Shown: positions 1 through 33,724 of the stretch, piece after piece | Layout of the letters: each line of letters opens with the position of its first letter | Numbering within the stretch: the first letter of the stretch is position 1 | DNA from: Cristatella mucedo | Lineage: Eukaryota > Bryozoa > Phylactolaemata > Cristatellidae | Length of the DNA stretch: 64,000 nucleotides | Assembly (NCBI GenBank): GCA_009760855.2 | Contig: WPIO01000095.1 | Span: forward strand, 1,459,001-1,523,000 | Reading direction: 5' to 3' | The notes under the pieces: model-generated | The model's database searches: none | What the model saw: the letters and a program-made list of their open reading frames with translations, nothing else | What the model was told of the DNA's origin: nothing | Translations under genes and position numbers: made by a program

Positions 1-120
1 ACCAAATGATGCTAAGGACCATCTAGTGCAGTTAGCTGCAATTGACATAAAAAACTTACTTCTAAAAGGACTCGAACCCAAAACCTCGGAATCATTAACC
101 CATGATAAATAAATAATAAA
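1..120 (-). repeat. tRNA-like SINE fragment
   Basis: On the minus strand a perfect B-box-like string, GGTTCGAGTCC, is followed by an A/T-rich region, and TAAATAAATAATAAAT repeats lie on the other side. This looks like the body of a tRNA-derived SINE, but no matching second copy was found in the window. Confidence 0.35.
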
Positions 121-559
121 TAATGATACTAATACCATGCAACCAGGACAGCAATCGAGCACAGGGTCACTGCAAACTCTTTAGCATATGCATGACTTCG
201 TTGGTACGTGAGGTTGGTGAGCTGCACAGTCCATATTAAGGCAATACATTCGGGCCTCAGCCTGTCTCAAAGCCCATGCTCCATCTTGGTAGTGCTTCCA
301 TCCTTTCCGTTACAGCCTGTCCTTGGTAACCTCCTATGCAGCCAACTATGTGTCGCGAGTTTTGTCAACGAACTCACCATCGCTTGGGCACGTCGGCAGC
401 AGCTACCTCATCGAAACCCATAACTTCAGGCTCCACCAAATGTAACGCTGTTTTAGGATTCTTGCCAAACCAAGGTCTGGCAAGAAGATAGCATGTGATA
501 ATTGCACGAGCAACGGCCAGCTATCTTCGATGAGCTTGAAGACTGTACTCTCTTATTTG

Positions 560-660
560 TATCATGCTTTCTTTACAGCATATGCAAAGTGCCTGGCAAG
601 AGGTTCAGCTCTCTGAGGGTGTTATACAAGTGTATTATAATTATTCTTATTATTATGACA
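560..660 (+). repeat. LINE-A 3' tail fragment
   Basis: A degraded copy of the 3' end shared by the LINE-A copies: CTTTACAGCATATGCAAAG, then a decayed version of the CTCTGAGGG hairpin arm, ending in TTATTATTA repeats. It lies 3' of ANAPC1 exon 14 and antisense to that gene. Confidence 0.6.
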
Positions 661-844
661 ATGTTATTTTACCAAAAAAGGACAAACAGAAATATTAAAA
701 GAAGATTAAAATTACTAATTACAAAAACTTGAAAGGTAGAAATTGAAAAATGCCAATAGAACACTAAAATACAGGCTGCAGAAACTTTATCGGCATAAGT
801 AGAATACACCAGCTAAAACAAGAAAACAGATTATCATAGCTCAC

Positions 845-21992
<21,148 letters not shown>

Positions 21993-21999
21993 GTTGCGC

Positions 22000-24420
22000 T
22001 TTTAGTCTAGCTTCAAAGCCACATGCGAGCTAAGACTTTGGTACCAGGATGACTCATGCAGTATTCATGTATCTATTTTCATTGGGTTACTGCTGCTACA
22101 AAACATTATTGGGCTCTAGCACAACGAACTGTGTGTACAAAGCAGTTATTAGTTGGCTATATCCAAGTTGCTCAGTGACTCATAGCAGCTGCCAATGAAT
22201 GCTAGAATAGCCAACAATGTTGGATACCTACTGCACATACAAAGGTGTTGTATATTTAAGATCCAAACGTCGGGGACTAAATGAAATAGAAAAGCAGCAT
22301 ACTGCACCGAGTATGTACAAAGTAATAGTCTACAAACGTTTACATAGCAGGACAGCCTTCCTGAAAGATCTCCCTTTTAGAGCCAGTATCTGCATCTATA
22401 AGATGTCCATGGCACGTGACTGCAAGGGGGCCAAGGATGAGCTGCTTCCGTTTGGACTTACACCAAATCTAAATACCGTATAACAATCGAGGCTGCTATC
22501 ACCAGCGATCACCAAACTAACTTACTGGTAGTGAGCAAACACGTGAGCTTTTTTGATTTCATAAAACAAATAGATAAAACAAATACAAAACTGTAGCAAT
22601 AAGAGGCCAAATATGCTTTAACTGCTGATTTGGAAACTGTTTGTCCAGCATTACTTTTAGGCTTACTTCAATGCTTCTTATACAGAGACGAACCGTCAAC
22701 CTCATTGTTATAGTACTAAACATCCCAAAAGGAATAAGGTAGTATCAGAAAGAAAGGGAAATATGCCATGCTGTCATTGGGAAATGACCCCCACCCAGTA
22801 GCAAATAAATCATACAGGCTCACCCGGTTCGAACTGTTTTCGACTGTAGCCATAGGTTTTTTTTGAAGATATGCATTGTTGGCCACTAGTTGTAGGTCAA
22901 GTAACGGTTGGCCTATCAGAGCGCAATAGAAAATTCTAGCATCACAGGCTCCTAATCACATCTTGTGACTCCATGGAGTTAGATTAGTAATACATAACAA
23001 TGAGGCCAACTGTCGCGCCTTCATCGGATATACTAATCCATAAGTCAGCACGTACACATACCAAGAGCGCTCAAAGCTCAATCGTGTCAAATACGAATTT
23101 AAAGGCTTCCAAAAGTGGCTTGAGAATATAGCTTGGAGCCTTTTATACAATTTCCTCTTAAGTTCCAATTCTGGGAGCAATAAGTCGTACTGAGGATACG
23201 ATCCTACTGGATGTTGCCACTGCTTCTGCAACTGCTCAAATCACTGGTTCCTGTTTTAACTACAGTGAATCAGGAGGATAATGTGGGCACCACGCCCGAG
23301 TTTCACTTATCTGAAAACGGCAAGCATGCTGATTTTTTGCGCCAGCTTGACTAACGAACCTGCCAGCAGAGAAAGCACGGGAAGACCAGATCACACAACA
23401 CTGCACCAAAGCGACAGACCTGAGCTGAAGGAATTAGATCAACCAAAGAAGTGAAACGGGAGAGACACGCTTGCGTGACTAAATTCAACAGACAGCGTTA
23501 CACAACATCCTGACGTAGAGCCTCAGCTGAGGCACCAATATGTAACTGGTGGAACTGTGGCTTACTGCTTGCTTTCTTACTGGGTTAGCCTTCCCCGTCA
23601 CGAGAAAATTCTAATCGTTGGTTTGAAAACAAAGTCATTTGCCTGAAAGCTACTAAAACAGATCGATTCCAAATGCAGAATGAAAAGCCTGAGACTCAGG
23701 GAGTGACCTAGACATAGCACTAAGCCGGTTGAAGCACGTAGGTTGGCAGCGTTCCCAAACGCAGACGTGGGTGCTAATGCCCTCAGCAAGCATTCAACAG
23801 ACAAGCTTATGGTAGTAAGTTCAAAGACAGTAAACCACATACAACCTATTGACAATGCGCTGCTTCCGCCGCCGCTATCAAAACGCCGGCACTCCACGAA
23901 ATAAAGCACTAACGTCAAAACAGGATACAATTCAGCAGGCGCGAAGACGCTACATGGCACAGCGGGAGAAAGATACTCTTAAGACAAGCACGAAATCTCT
24001 ATGCAGCTAAATAAGCTCCTCCAATTCAGCGCAGGTTTTGGTAAGCACACAGCAGAGAGGGGACCGTCAGACTGCTACACCGGCGCAACTACCTCGAAAG
24101 TACCGCCAACACAAAGTTACTTGCGCTGTTCGCTATATGGTTCGCTACGACTGCCCCATTCCTGTGGAGTCGTTGGAAGCGTTCCTGAAGCAGCGCTCGC
24201 AATCTGGAAATACGAATAAAAATAATTAATATAAAATTATTACTGCATTCTTCTAAAATACAGAACCTGCCCGACTGTAACAGCTCGGATTTTGCGGTCA
24301 CCCCATCGCTGAGAAATAATGTGAAGCAGACGACTAAGTTCCTCCATAGATATCGCACTCTCAGTGGGGCACCATCAGAACATCTCGCAGAACCCAAAAA
24401 TGTACCCAAAAAAGTAGCGT
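22000..24420. other. ANAPC1 upstream region, no gene recognised
   Basis: This 2.4-kb stretch lies upstream of the ANAPC1 start codon and should contain its promoter and 5' leader. No TATA box at a convincing position was found. Open frames of up to 120 codons near 23600-23960 (-) and 24000-24230 (+) match nothing I know. Confidence 0.4.
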
Positions 24421-24429
24421 TTAAAAACT

Positions 24430-24700
24430 TAAGGAATTTTAGTAGTCAAAGTTCCGTCACTTACATTTATGTTCGTTCACTCTCTTAGAACAGCCTAACT
24501 ACCGAAAACAACTTCGTCAGGCTTCACTTCATACCATTCGCTCTTGTGACTCAAGTCAGACGAACATCACGAATCCTCTAACTCGATGACATTTAAAACA
24601 GCCTGAAACCCCACCAGATTATTGCAGCATCTGATAAATTAGCATCCGCCTGGATTGACGAATTTTAGATTTATAGCTCCGTAAATACCCAGGCATAACG
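24430..24700 (+). mobile_element. LINE-C 3' fragment
   Basis: It shares with 15300-15420 and 21130-21330 the sequence TCGATGACATTTAAAACAGC and then a near-copy of GCTAAAACCCCACC. It is only the last few hundred bases of the element. Confidence 0.5.
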
Positions 24701-25493
24701 TTGTGGCTACAAGAGTCGCATTGACCCTAGTGTTTGATTTCTTTTGGTCAGACCTTATTTCTTGCCCTTGTGAAAAAAGTCCATTCAAATGCTCATGCGC
24801 TCAGGTATTTTGCATACACTTGCTACTACTCGGTTGATATGCTTACTTTCCAGCCAATTTGAAGTGCATAGAATGAGATTTAGTTGTCGTATGTCGATAA
24901 AAAAATGCTTTGAAATTACCAGTTGGTCGGCTATGCCGATCGTCTCGTCGTATGTTGAAATGCGCGCCAATTTGAGTTCACTCTCTTTTCAGCATCCAAG
25001 TCTGGTGTGCTGAAATACGCCTGAGGTAAATGTCTTATAAGATTCTCACGCGGGCGGTGGACTGCACTACTGCCAGCCTTGAGCTCGTGCAGTATTTTTC
25101 AATCGGTTGACCGTACGCCGCTTGTCTTCGTCAACACTGCAGCTGTCCTGCTGGCTGGCACCTTACTCACTTGCAGGGCTCTTCTCCGTCTTGTGCTGGC
25201 CTGTTACTCAGATATACTTGTTCATTTGATCTCCTTCGTATCGCCCGCTCCTCTGACTTTTAGTCCTCTAGTACTTCAGACACTCCTCACCACCAGCCAA
25301 TTTCAAATCCTTTTTGAAACTACGACTTACAATCAATGATGTATGTACGTTCTGCATGCTGACGAGTTTTCTAAGCCACAGAGACTAAGCGTACATTCTG
25401 CTGGAGAGTCCTCCATAGAAGCGCACCCAAAGGCTGCGTGCTTTCAACGTTCCTTCGGTAGCCAAGTAAGATAAAGGTCGAACCGATTCATCA

Positions 25494-25620
25494 GCCTCAT
25501 TTATGTAGCCGCAGAAGAGCCTCGGCGGCTACGGTCCAGCTTGCAGCGTGAGAAATGCGTCGTCTGCCGCTGGACTCGAAACGATGACCTGGGTTCTCAA
25601 GTGGGAGCACATCACGCCTG
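25494..25620 (-). repeat. Diverged SINE-A-like fragment
   Basis: CAGCCTCATTTATGTAGCCG, then GCAGAAGAGCCTCGGCGGCTAC and CAGCTTGCAGCG, match the 3' half of SINE-A with many changes. The tRNA-like head is badly decayed. Confidence 0.5.
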
Positions 25621-25624
25621 AGCA

Positions 25625-26990
25625 AAGACCCATTGAAAGAAGCACGGAAAAAGTGTATTTGCAAGTTTAATGGAATGTCGAGTAAGTAAGTAAGATAAAA
25701 TTACCAGCATAGAGACGTTATAACAAAAGCGCCAGAGTCGGCAGCAGAAGAAAAGATGTCGGTTCGAAACCGTCGCGGAAATGACTAGCACGGTCCGGAG
25801 CATGCAGAGCAGAAGGATATGTAGAAATCAACTTATCAAAGAGACAGCCAATTTACGACTCTTACAAGACCCGAATGCACGGGCAGCTTGAAACTGGCGT
25901 TAGGCCGTTGATAGTAATGTAATTATCCGTCAGCGATTGCTTAACCCTAAAACATATACTGTGTGCTTGGCTCACTCACATTAGTCAGCTTTCGCTCCCC
26001 TGATCAATCGGTAGCCATAACATCACCTCAGGCAAAGAAGACTTGCATACGAACTTGTCTGATTTTTAGACTAATTTACAGACTGCATTCAGCACCAGCT
26101 TTCCAGATTCCAAGTATTGCAACGTTAATAAAAAAAAACCCGCCTGTTCCTGACAGCGTTGGCTATGTCGTATTAACTGTCCTTTTAAAATCCTTCCAGT
26201 GCTGAAAACGTGCATGTATCATTGAATAATTTACCTGCTTCCTATCCAGCATACGTATAGCTCCTTGATTGAAATTTAGTTCTCTTAGGACGATATATAA
26301 ATAAGTTTTTTTAATTAAAGTACGTATAAGTTCTTGTGGATCTATGCACGCGAACGATCATCATATCATTTATTGGGACTCAGGTATGAATTCTCTGCAA
26401 ATCAGCTGAATAAAAATTATTCTTTAAATATATTATTAGATTACCTCGACCATTTTGCTAAAACTCCACAGTATATATAGCTAGGCTGTTTGATCTGACA
26501 GGGGATTGAACCCTTACCACGTGGTCCTTAGAAGACAGTAGGCAGTTCTCGTATGTTACCTTCACTGTGCCTCTTATCAACATGATGCTTTATGCCTGCA
26601 GCTGCCTCTTGCTTGTCTCGCTAACCTCTTCCAAAAGTTGCACTCAGTAAAAGATTTCAATTTATTTTGTCCTGTCCTCGAGTACAAATAGTGATATCCT
26701 AATTTGTTATGCCTGCAATAAATCAAAAATAGCTTTGTCCCAATATGCTCAAAACAATGATATTTTAAAATTTCCCGGTTTGCTATTAGGTAAGGTCAGT
26801 AGCTGTGCGTCACGGTCACGCATAAAGCACGCTTTGTGCTCTTTGCGAATTAGTGCGAGTTAGGCGGACATAAAATTGTAGTATGTATAGACACATGATG
26901 GTACAGGTGCATTAAACAAATATTTCAATTGAAGTTATTCCTGAGTAAGAGAATAGTGCATAGCCATATTTGATTGACTTAGAATTAAGA
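25625..26990. other. No gene recognised; decayed LINE tail near 26190-26330
   Basis: A weak LINE-C-like tail occurs at 26190-26330 (CCTGCTTCCTATCCAGCAT, TTTAGTTCTCTTAGGA), comparable to 40780-40870. A GGGATTGAACCC box near 26500 hints at an old tRNA-like SINE. Nothing else is supported. Confidence 0.35.
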
Positions 26991-26999
26991 GTATGCTTG

Positions 27000-29115
27000 C
27001 ACCCAGCATATGCATTTTCCAAATCATTTAGACAATTTATCAAGGCAAGAACGAAAGAGTACTCTGGGAAAACGTCTTTTAAGATTTGCGAGACCTGCAA
27101 AGCATACTTCCGCACGACTGTCTGGGAATAGGACTTCCTTTGAGTCTACACCCGGAAGCTTAAAAAAGCCAGAGCTTTTTTCACTCGAAAACTGAACTCT
27201 TGTCAGTCAGAACCCAAAACAGATTTATAAGACGAATAAACAATTTGCTGACCAATGCTTAGGGTCTCACTTCCCTGATGTTACTCGTTCAACCAAAAAT
27301 TTTGCAGCCTTATTTATTGAAAGAATTGCGAACATTCATGGCTCTATAAAGCCTCCCGACTAAAAAATTTGCTGAAAATCGCAACCCGTGACCTTCCTTA
27401 AAAGGTTTTCCAAGATTTCTGCATGCGATGTGGTTACCTTAACAAAGTCTAGTAAAAAGATTTCATCTCCTGAAGACTTTATAGCATCGTCTCTGCGGTC
27501 GTCAGTGGCAGACCAACTTAGCCCAGCTACAACCGACATTTTTAATGCTTCTCGTAAAAAAAGAGGTTATATTAAGTCCTTCAAATAGGCCATAATTAGA
27601 CTGATATTTAGAAAGCCTGGAATAGATAGAGGTCCTTGCAAAATATTGCCCTGTTTCCTTTCTTTTTTTGTCAGATTCTTGAAAAACTTGTCGTTTAGCA
27701 GCTCGTAGCAACTTTGAAAAGAATGAAATTTCGGAAAAATTCAATCGGGGTTGTAGCAACAGCACTCCACTGAAATTTCTCTTCTCCGTGTATCCAATGA
27801 CATCCTTTGCAGCAACGATTACGGTAATTTCACTGCCTTAGCACTGCTAGATCTATCAGCTGCCTTCGACACCATTAATCACGATGTCCTACTTGAACGA
27901 TTGAGTACAATGATCGGTCTGACTAACGAGGCACTGACGTGGTTTAAACCTTACTTGTCTGATCGTGTTCAATCTGTGTCGTGTGGGATCAGGTCTCTAG
28001 CACCAGACCAGTCACATGTGGATTCCCTAAAGGGTCCGTCCTCGGTCCGTTGCTCTTCTGCATTTATTCTCAACCTCTGGCAAAAGTGATTCGGGCAAAA
28101 GGGGTAAGATGTCACTTTTATGCTGACGATACGCGGCTGTATTGGTCTGCTTGCATTGCCGACATTCGATCCTGGATGTCGGAAAAATTTTTGAATCCAA
28201 AAGGTTATACAACTGAACTGCTGCTCATTGGACACCATGAGCGTGTGGCTGGAATATAAGGCTTTGTTCTTCTAATAGGCGATGCTGTTGTGTGACAATT
28301 ACCATGTGATCAGAATTTAGGTGACGACTTCGACAGCTGCCTAAACTTTTAAAGCTTTGTTAAGAAGACTGCTTCCACAGCTAGCCATCGACGCTCGATC
28401 AGTATCTAAGATTAAGAGCTGTATTTTGCAGTGGCTTACAACACGTTTAACTAGCTCCTTATTTCTGTCTCGGCTAGAATATTGCAATTCTCTTTTGGCT
28501 GGGCTATCGAAAAAAAACCACCTAGGCCACTGCGGCTGGCGATGAATATGGCTGCAAGGCTAGTTGAGCAATCCCAGAGGCTAGACCATGTGTCTTCTAT
28601 GCTAATGCTAAGATGGCTGCAGGTTGATCAACGGCTATAGAGCGAGGTTCTTTTACGCTGACCCACTAGGCCCGCCATGGCTTGGCTCCTCCATACCTAG
28701 CTGAACTGTAGCACCAGCTTCAGCCTACTCGTGCCCTCAGGACCTGAAGAGAAAATATATTAGCCGTTCCATTCCTCCGCTGAAAGACCGTTGGCGACCG
28801 AAGCTTTTGCTTTGCAGGTCCTCTACTGTGGAACTCATTTCCACGATTTTTACGCAATGACAACTACTCTCCTGCTGCCGACTATAGCTCATCCTTTTCA
28901 GCGGTCCTGAGCTGCTACTTCCATGCTACTCACTACCTCAACTGCTCTCCAGACTCTGCTATGTTTCCCACTTTCTCTTTTTTGCGTGAGATGAAGTCTG
29001 TTGGCTACCGAATTCGTACGGAAAGCCGCTTAGGCTGTGAGTGGGCTATACAAAACTCTCCGGCGTAACAGCCACACAGTCTTCCTGTGGAGTTAGAAAC
29101 GGAGACACATTACAA
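27000..29115 (+). mobile_element. LINE-B, degraded L2/CR1-type retrotransposon
   Basis: It begins inside the linker between endonuclease and RT (FAALFIERIANIHGSIKPPD, then VVTLTKSSKKISS). The RT follows with LALLDLSAAFDTINHDVLLE near 27837, FPKGSVLGPLLFCIYSQPL near 28020, the catalytic FYADDTRLYW near 28117, and SRLEYCNSLLAGLSKK near 28470. The 3' end near 29030-29110 reads GTGGAGTTAGAAACGGAGAC. Several frameshifts and stops show it is dead. The endonuclease is missing, consistent with 5' truncation. Confidence 0.88.
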
Positions 29116-29743
29116 TAATCAAGCCAAGCACTGGGCTACTCATTTCACATGTAAACGTTATAATTCATTTGTTGCTAGATAGCTCTTGAAGGTAAGGTGA
29201 AGGACTAACGCTCGCTATATTGAATATCTTGCACAATATTAGGTAGTGCATGAAATATAATTTTTGTTTATATAATTCTGAAATGCCGACAGGCTGGTAC
29301 AGGGGAGAAACGAGAGGCATGAAGGTTGATATCCCAAGAATGGCGTGACCACTCAAGCTCTTATTTCTTCTGCAAGGCCAATCTTTCCAAACGTCGAACT
29401 GACAGGGGCCTGGCTCCCATCAGGTGTCCATGCATTCCATCTATCAGTCCAGTGCCACGAAACACTGCCAGTAACAGTAGCGCTGTAGCACTAAGTAACA
29501 CTAGTAACACTACCCCGAGTCCCTCTGTCCCACCTCTCAGGAGAGTGATCAGCGAGAGTCTGTTCAGTAGAGAGCAGCAACTCAGACAACTAGGAACAGG
29601 TTGCAGGTCCGTGGTCTACGTTTACACATATGGCCGAGGATAGAAAGCCGCTCTTCACCAAACAGTCAGCCCTCAACGATGCAATCAGATACACGTGATC
29701 TTAACCAGTCTAATACTGAGGTGCTGGCATCTAGGCTAAATTA

Positions 29744-31010
29744 GTGGAACTTTCGGATGAAAGAAAATGGGTCACCAAGTTTATTCAATTCTTTTGTCGG
29801 CAAAATGGCCTGTTCATCTGCAACGACGAAGAGGGTCTATACAAGGCTATCGGAATCGTAACAGGGTTTAATGGCGCCCATTTATCCTCCAAGAACATCA
29901 CAACCGTTCTGCTTCATATCAGGAACGAGAACTTATCTGTCCTTATGGCTCATTCTGTGCACCTCAAAGAGGGAGGACAAGTGTCAATTTGTTGCTGAGT
30001 TCCCTGAAATATGGCTATTATTGCTGGGTTCATAACTGAGACATTCCTGATGGACCTCCAAGGCGGTTTCACGTTTCCTTGTTTCCTTTGTCTACGGGAC
30101 AGCCGGGACACTAAGGCCCACTATAATTACCTCAACTGCCTTGCTGACTCCACTTCACTTTTCACTTTCTTGTGGTTTCGTGAGATCAACTCAGTTGGCT
30201 ATCGAAAGCCGCTTAGACTGTTCTAATCAGCCTTCTCCGGCATATTCACCTTCTTGGCGAATTCGTCACACTCGATGGTATTATTTATCTGGGGTCCGAC
30301 AAAGATACCAGCATTAACATTTGCCTCCGGCAACTGTGGAAAGATACGCTTGAGATAGTTAAAAAATATTTACTTTCTAAAGCACCTGACTCATTGTCTA
30401 GAATGTAACAATATTGCTCGATTAAGCTTGTCTTTGTGGAGTTACGGATGGAGATACACTGGATTACATCGCAAGAGGGACTAGCCACACTGGGCTTAGT
30501 TTTTTTTAATAAGAACATCAAGTTGGAGCCACTGGTGGACCCGGGAAAGTGCTGATGCCACTACTGCACATAAAGTTAAGCTTCATCAAGCAATTTGTTT
30601 CAGCTAGACAATGAGTCAGCAACTTAGTTGCCGAGGCAAAGATTAACGCTGCTATCTTTGTCAGACCACGGATAAATAAGATCATCTGAGTGTGACGAAT
30701 TCTCCAAGAAGCTGAACAGGACAGAGAAAGCAGATTGGAACTATTTGGCCGGTGATTCGTGACTTTCCGGGCAATCACAAGGCTGGAAGCCACGAACAGC
30801 TGGATCAAACTCTCACAAAGAACTATTACCAAATTGATATGCAGTGCGTCCCTTCAATATCCTTAATCATCTGACTAAATTCAAGAATAACATGGGAGAA
30901 GAATGTCAGATGAGTAAGGTTAGCACTTTCACAAGAATATACTGGACTTCAAACGACAGTTTAACGAAATAATGATGCGGGACAATGTTTAGGGGCATCT
31001 TTGAGAAAAC
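29744..31010 (+). pseudogene. Degraded multicopy transposon-associated gene of unknown function
   Basis: The segments LLHIRNENLSVLMAHSVHL, LQGGFTFPCFLCLRDSR, GPGKVLMPLLHIKLSFIKQF and VAEAKINAAIFVRP occur in that order in a large family of uncharacterised proteins I recall from many invertebrate genomes, where copies are too numerous for a host gene. No enzymatic domain is established to my knowledge. The copy is broken by frameshifts, stops and a LINE-B 3' fragment. The later stretch near 30880-30980 still shows FHKNILDFKRQFNE. Its family name would need a database search. Confidence 0.6.
30130..30475 (+). mobile_element. LINE-B 3' tail, split by an inverted 190-bp piece
   Basis: LINE-B 3' sequence (HYNYLNCLADSTSLF, then GTTGGCTATCGAAAGCCGC) runs to about 30240 and its terminal part (TTTGTGGAGTTACGGATGGA) resumes at about 30435. 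Between them lies a minus-strand fragment of the surrounding unknown gene, corresponding to 30590-30720. Confidence 0.65.
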
Positions 31011-31099
31011 AATTTTAAATATAGCCAAGAATCCACAACTCCAAAACTTCGGAACCCTTTTTAGTGGTTAGTTTTACGACTTCTGAGTAAATGCAAGCC

Positions 31100-33500
31100 A
31101 ATTTTGATTCGTCTGCTTCGTTCTTTCGGACAAAATGCAAATCCAAAGACGGGAATTATAGGTCAGTTTTCTGATAGGAAATGGGTTAATCACAAGTTTA
31201 TCCCTGCCCTGGTCAGAAAAGGAAAGCTTTGCATGGGATAATGGCCATTTTCTTTACTTCTGAGACACGAGCAGTAAGGAAATAACACTTGCAACTTTGG
31301 GAAAAAATTGGTGGTACGTAGTTTTAATCGACAGCAGTAGATATGGCAGAATTAGGAGGCATGTTTGCATGCGTCGCTGAAATGATGTTGCATTCGCAGG
31401 CAGCAGCAGAGACCAAGCACACCTTAGGTTCGTCATCTAGAACAAGCTTCCGTGTGCATTACAGTTTATTGAATACACTCACAAACTAGTGTCTTGAATT
31501 AGATACACACTGGAGATATCATCAATGCTTGGATTAGCTCTGTCATGTTGTCGACCTAAAACAAAAACCTTTACATAAGGAACTACAAAAAACTTAAAAT
31601 GATCCAGCAGCCGGTGCCAACACAAAAAATCTTACCTTGAAAAGGCTCACTTCTTTAGAAGCTGGTGTCTCACAGCAACAAATGGAACGGCAATTCCAGA
31701 TGCAAAGAATAGTGTCATCACAACAGCCAGCTTGTACCGATTTTTTATGTCAAATGGAAGGTTCTGTAAGGATCGAGACAATTGCGATAAGCTTGAGGTG
31801 TGAAACAACCTTCACAAAGACAGCAGGCAGTTGCAGTACATGTTAAACCAGGCATTGACTGCAAGTGCAATGTCCACACATATTTTGTTTCGGAGAAGCA
31901 TAATTGCAGCCCAGTGTTCATCCAAGTCTGCGCACTGCTTTGCGATGGAGTCTCTCAAGACAGCATTCCACAAACAAGTGCTGGTTGTAACTGGCTCCAC
32001 TCTTATCCCATATTGAAAGGAGCAATGTGACAAACATCACACATTCACACGGATGCTCTGAGTGTGAGTGTCTGCCATATGCATCATGCCACTAAATCGG
32101 TGGCCTGCATTAAGACGTAATAGGCTTGAAGATGCTACCCTATTAAAAAGAAAGGGCATTGATCCAGCAGTTGCAGGGCTAGCTACATCAATCCGATTTG
32201 GTCAATGAAAAGAATATAACGTGAAACATCACCAGCAGGAAGTAGCTCTGCATGTAAAACTAGACACAGTCTAATCAATAGATGGTCGCCCTCCTCGCCA
32301 GAGAAGCAGTCCTCATATGGGCTGCATCTACAACCTCAAACTTACATTCATATCACTACCAACAGTGTTCTACCTACCAATAGTGACAGTGCTTACCAGG
32401 GCGGCCGTTCTTAACTGGCCGCCGTGCACAGGCTTGTATGTTACGACAGCTGTCTCTAGCTTATGTGCCCCTCCAAAAACCAATAATTCGTAACGACAAC
32501 TAAACCTACCTTATCTACTCCATATTGCAAGGTGAGACACGAGGATTCGGATGACCTAATTCCGTAGCATAGAAAGCTCACCCGGGATGTACTACACTAT
32601 TGCCCATAAACAGCGTCGGTCCTAGCCGAAACGGGCGAACTGTGTGCACCGGAAGACGGCTTCTGTGAGAACCGAGAAGGCAAGTCGATGATACCAGAGA
32701 TAGGTTCTGTCTCTGGAAAACGAGAGCAGGCACATCTCAAGTCGCGACCGTTCAACGATCAGTCCATTTAGTACTAGTCATACCTCGTCAAAAATGCGCC
32801 GACTGCGGCGACAACAGAAAGGCTGCGGAAACAGGCTGAACGCAATTAAGTTTATGGAAAGATCAGCACAGCACACTGCATAGTATGACTCAATAACATT
32901 TATTTTCTTAAGGCTCGCTCATAGGACCTTCAAAGGCAACAAAGCAAAGCGGCAGCGCCGGCATGATGCATCGCGGCGTACGTCGTTCGTGAGGCCGGTG
33001 GCGGAAGGACTGGCTAAGAATCGTTGCATACTATCATTCAACTTCAGCAGACTTTAATTGACCTACCGCTCCAGGAACACCATACTGCTGCCATCCTTGA
33101 CTGCGCACCACTGCGGACGTGGAAAACTTGCGGGCAGCCGAGACCAACACTGTAGCGAACGCCATGTTGCACGGAATAGCGGATCTAGCTGGTAACTAGA
33201 TGACCCTCAACCGAGCCTCGAGACTTGGTTGCTCTACAGAAATGATTATATATCAGTAAAAATAGTATTTATAAAATATTTATCTCTAGTGATAATATTT
33301 CAGACTCAATAGGTGAAATTGCCTCCGGTAGCGTCCAGGTACTGATTGCTCGCATGCGCTCGCTGGGCGTGTTTGCGGGTATTTCCATAGATATAATAAA
33401 ATACCGCCAGCTGGCCTATCGCGAGATTGAGGCTCGAGCCTCAGCCTGCCGCACCATAACGTTCAAAACATTACTACTAGCCAATCGCGGTACTGGGGGT
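31100..33500. other. No recognised gene or repeat
   Basis: Both strands were read for the domains and repeat families found elsewhere in the window; nothing matched. Open frames stay below 80 codons. Host exons with weak conservation could be missed. Confidence 0.4.
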
Positions 33501-33523
33501 CTAACGTAAAGTCAGAAGGTCGA

Positions 33524-33720
33524 ATAATAATTATAATATTAATAATAATGCACTTGATAAAGCGCCCTCAGAGAACTCAATCTCTCTAGGTGTCCTGCAT
33601 TTGCTGCAAAGGGAAATGCAATTGAATGGTGAGTAATATCATGCTTGATAAACAAAACCAAACAAATGATAACATGGTTAGGGGTGACATGCAAAGGGTC
33701 AGCATGCAAGGTCGAAGAAC
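33524..33720 (-). mobile_element. LINE-A 3' tail
   Basis: A clear minus-strand copy: ATT repeats, then AAAGCGCCCTCAGAGAACTC and the opposite hairpin arm TAGGTGTCCTGCATTTGCTG. Only the 3' UTR is present. Confidence 0.85.
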
Positions 33721-33724
33721 ATGG

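Noticed and set aside
392-455. Possible ANAPC1 exon 15 (minus strand, EPEVMGFDEVAAADVPKR, with donor GTGAGT)
   Set aside because: The only open frame needs entry in phase 1, but exon 14 ends in phase 0, and I could not align the product to APC1.
24038-24229. Frame with RYDCPIPVESLEAFLKQR resembling the start of ribosomal protein L22
   Set aside because: The similarity is short, the glycine-rich loop and later conserved parts do not follow, and no splice site connects to a second exon.
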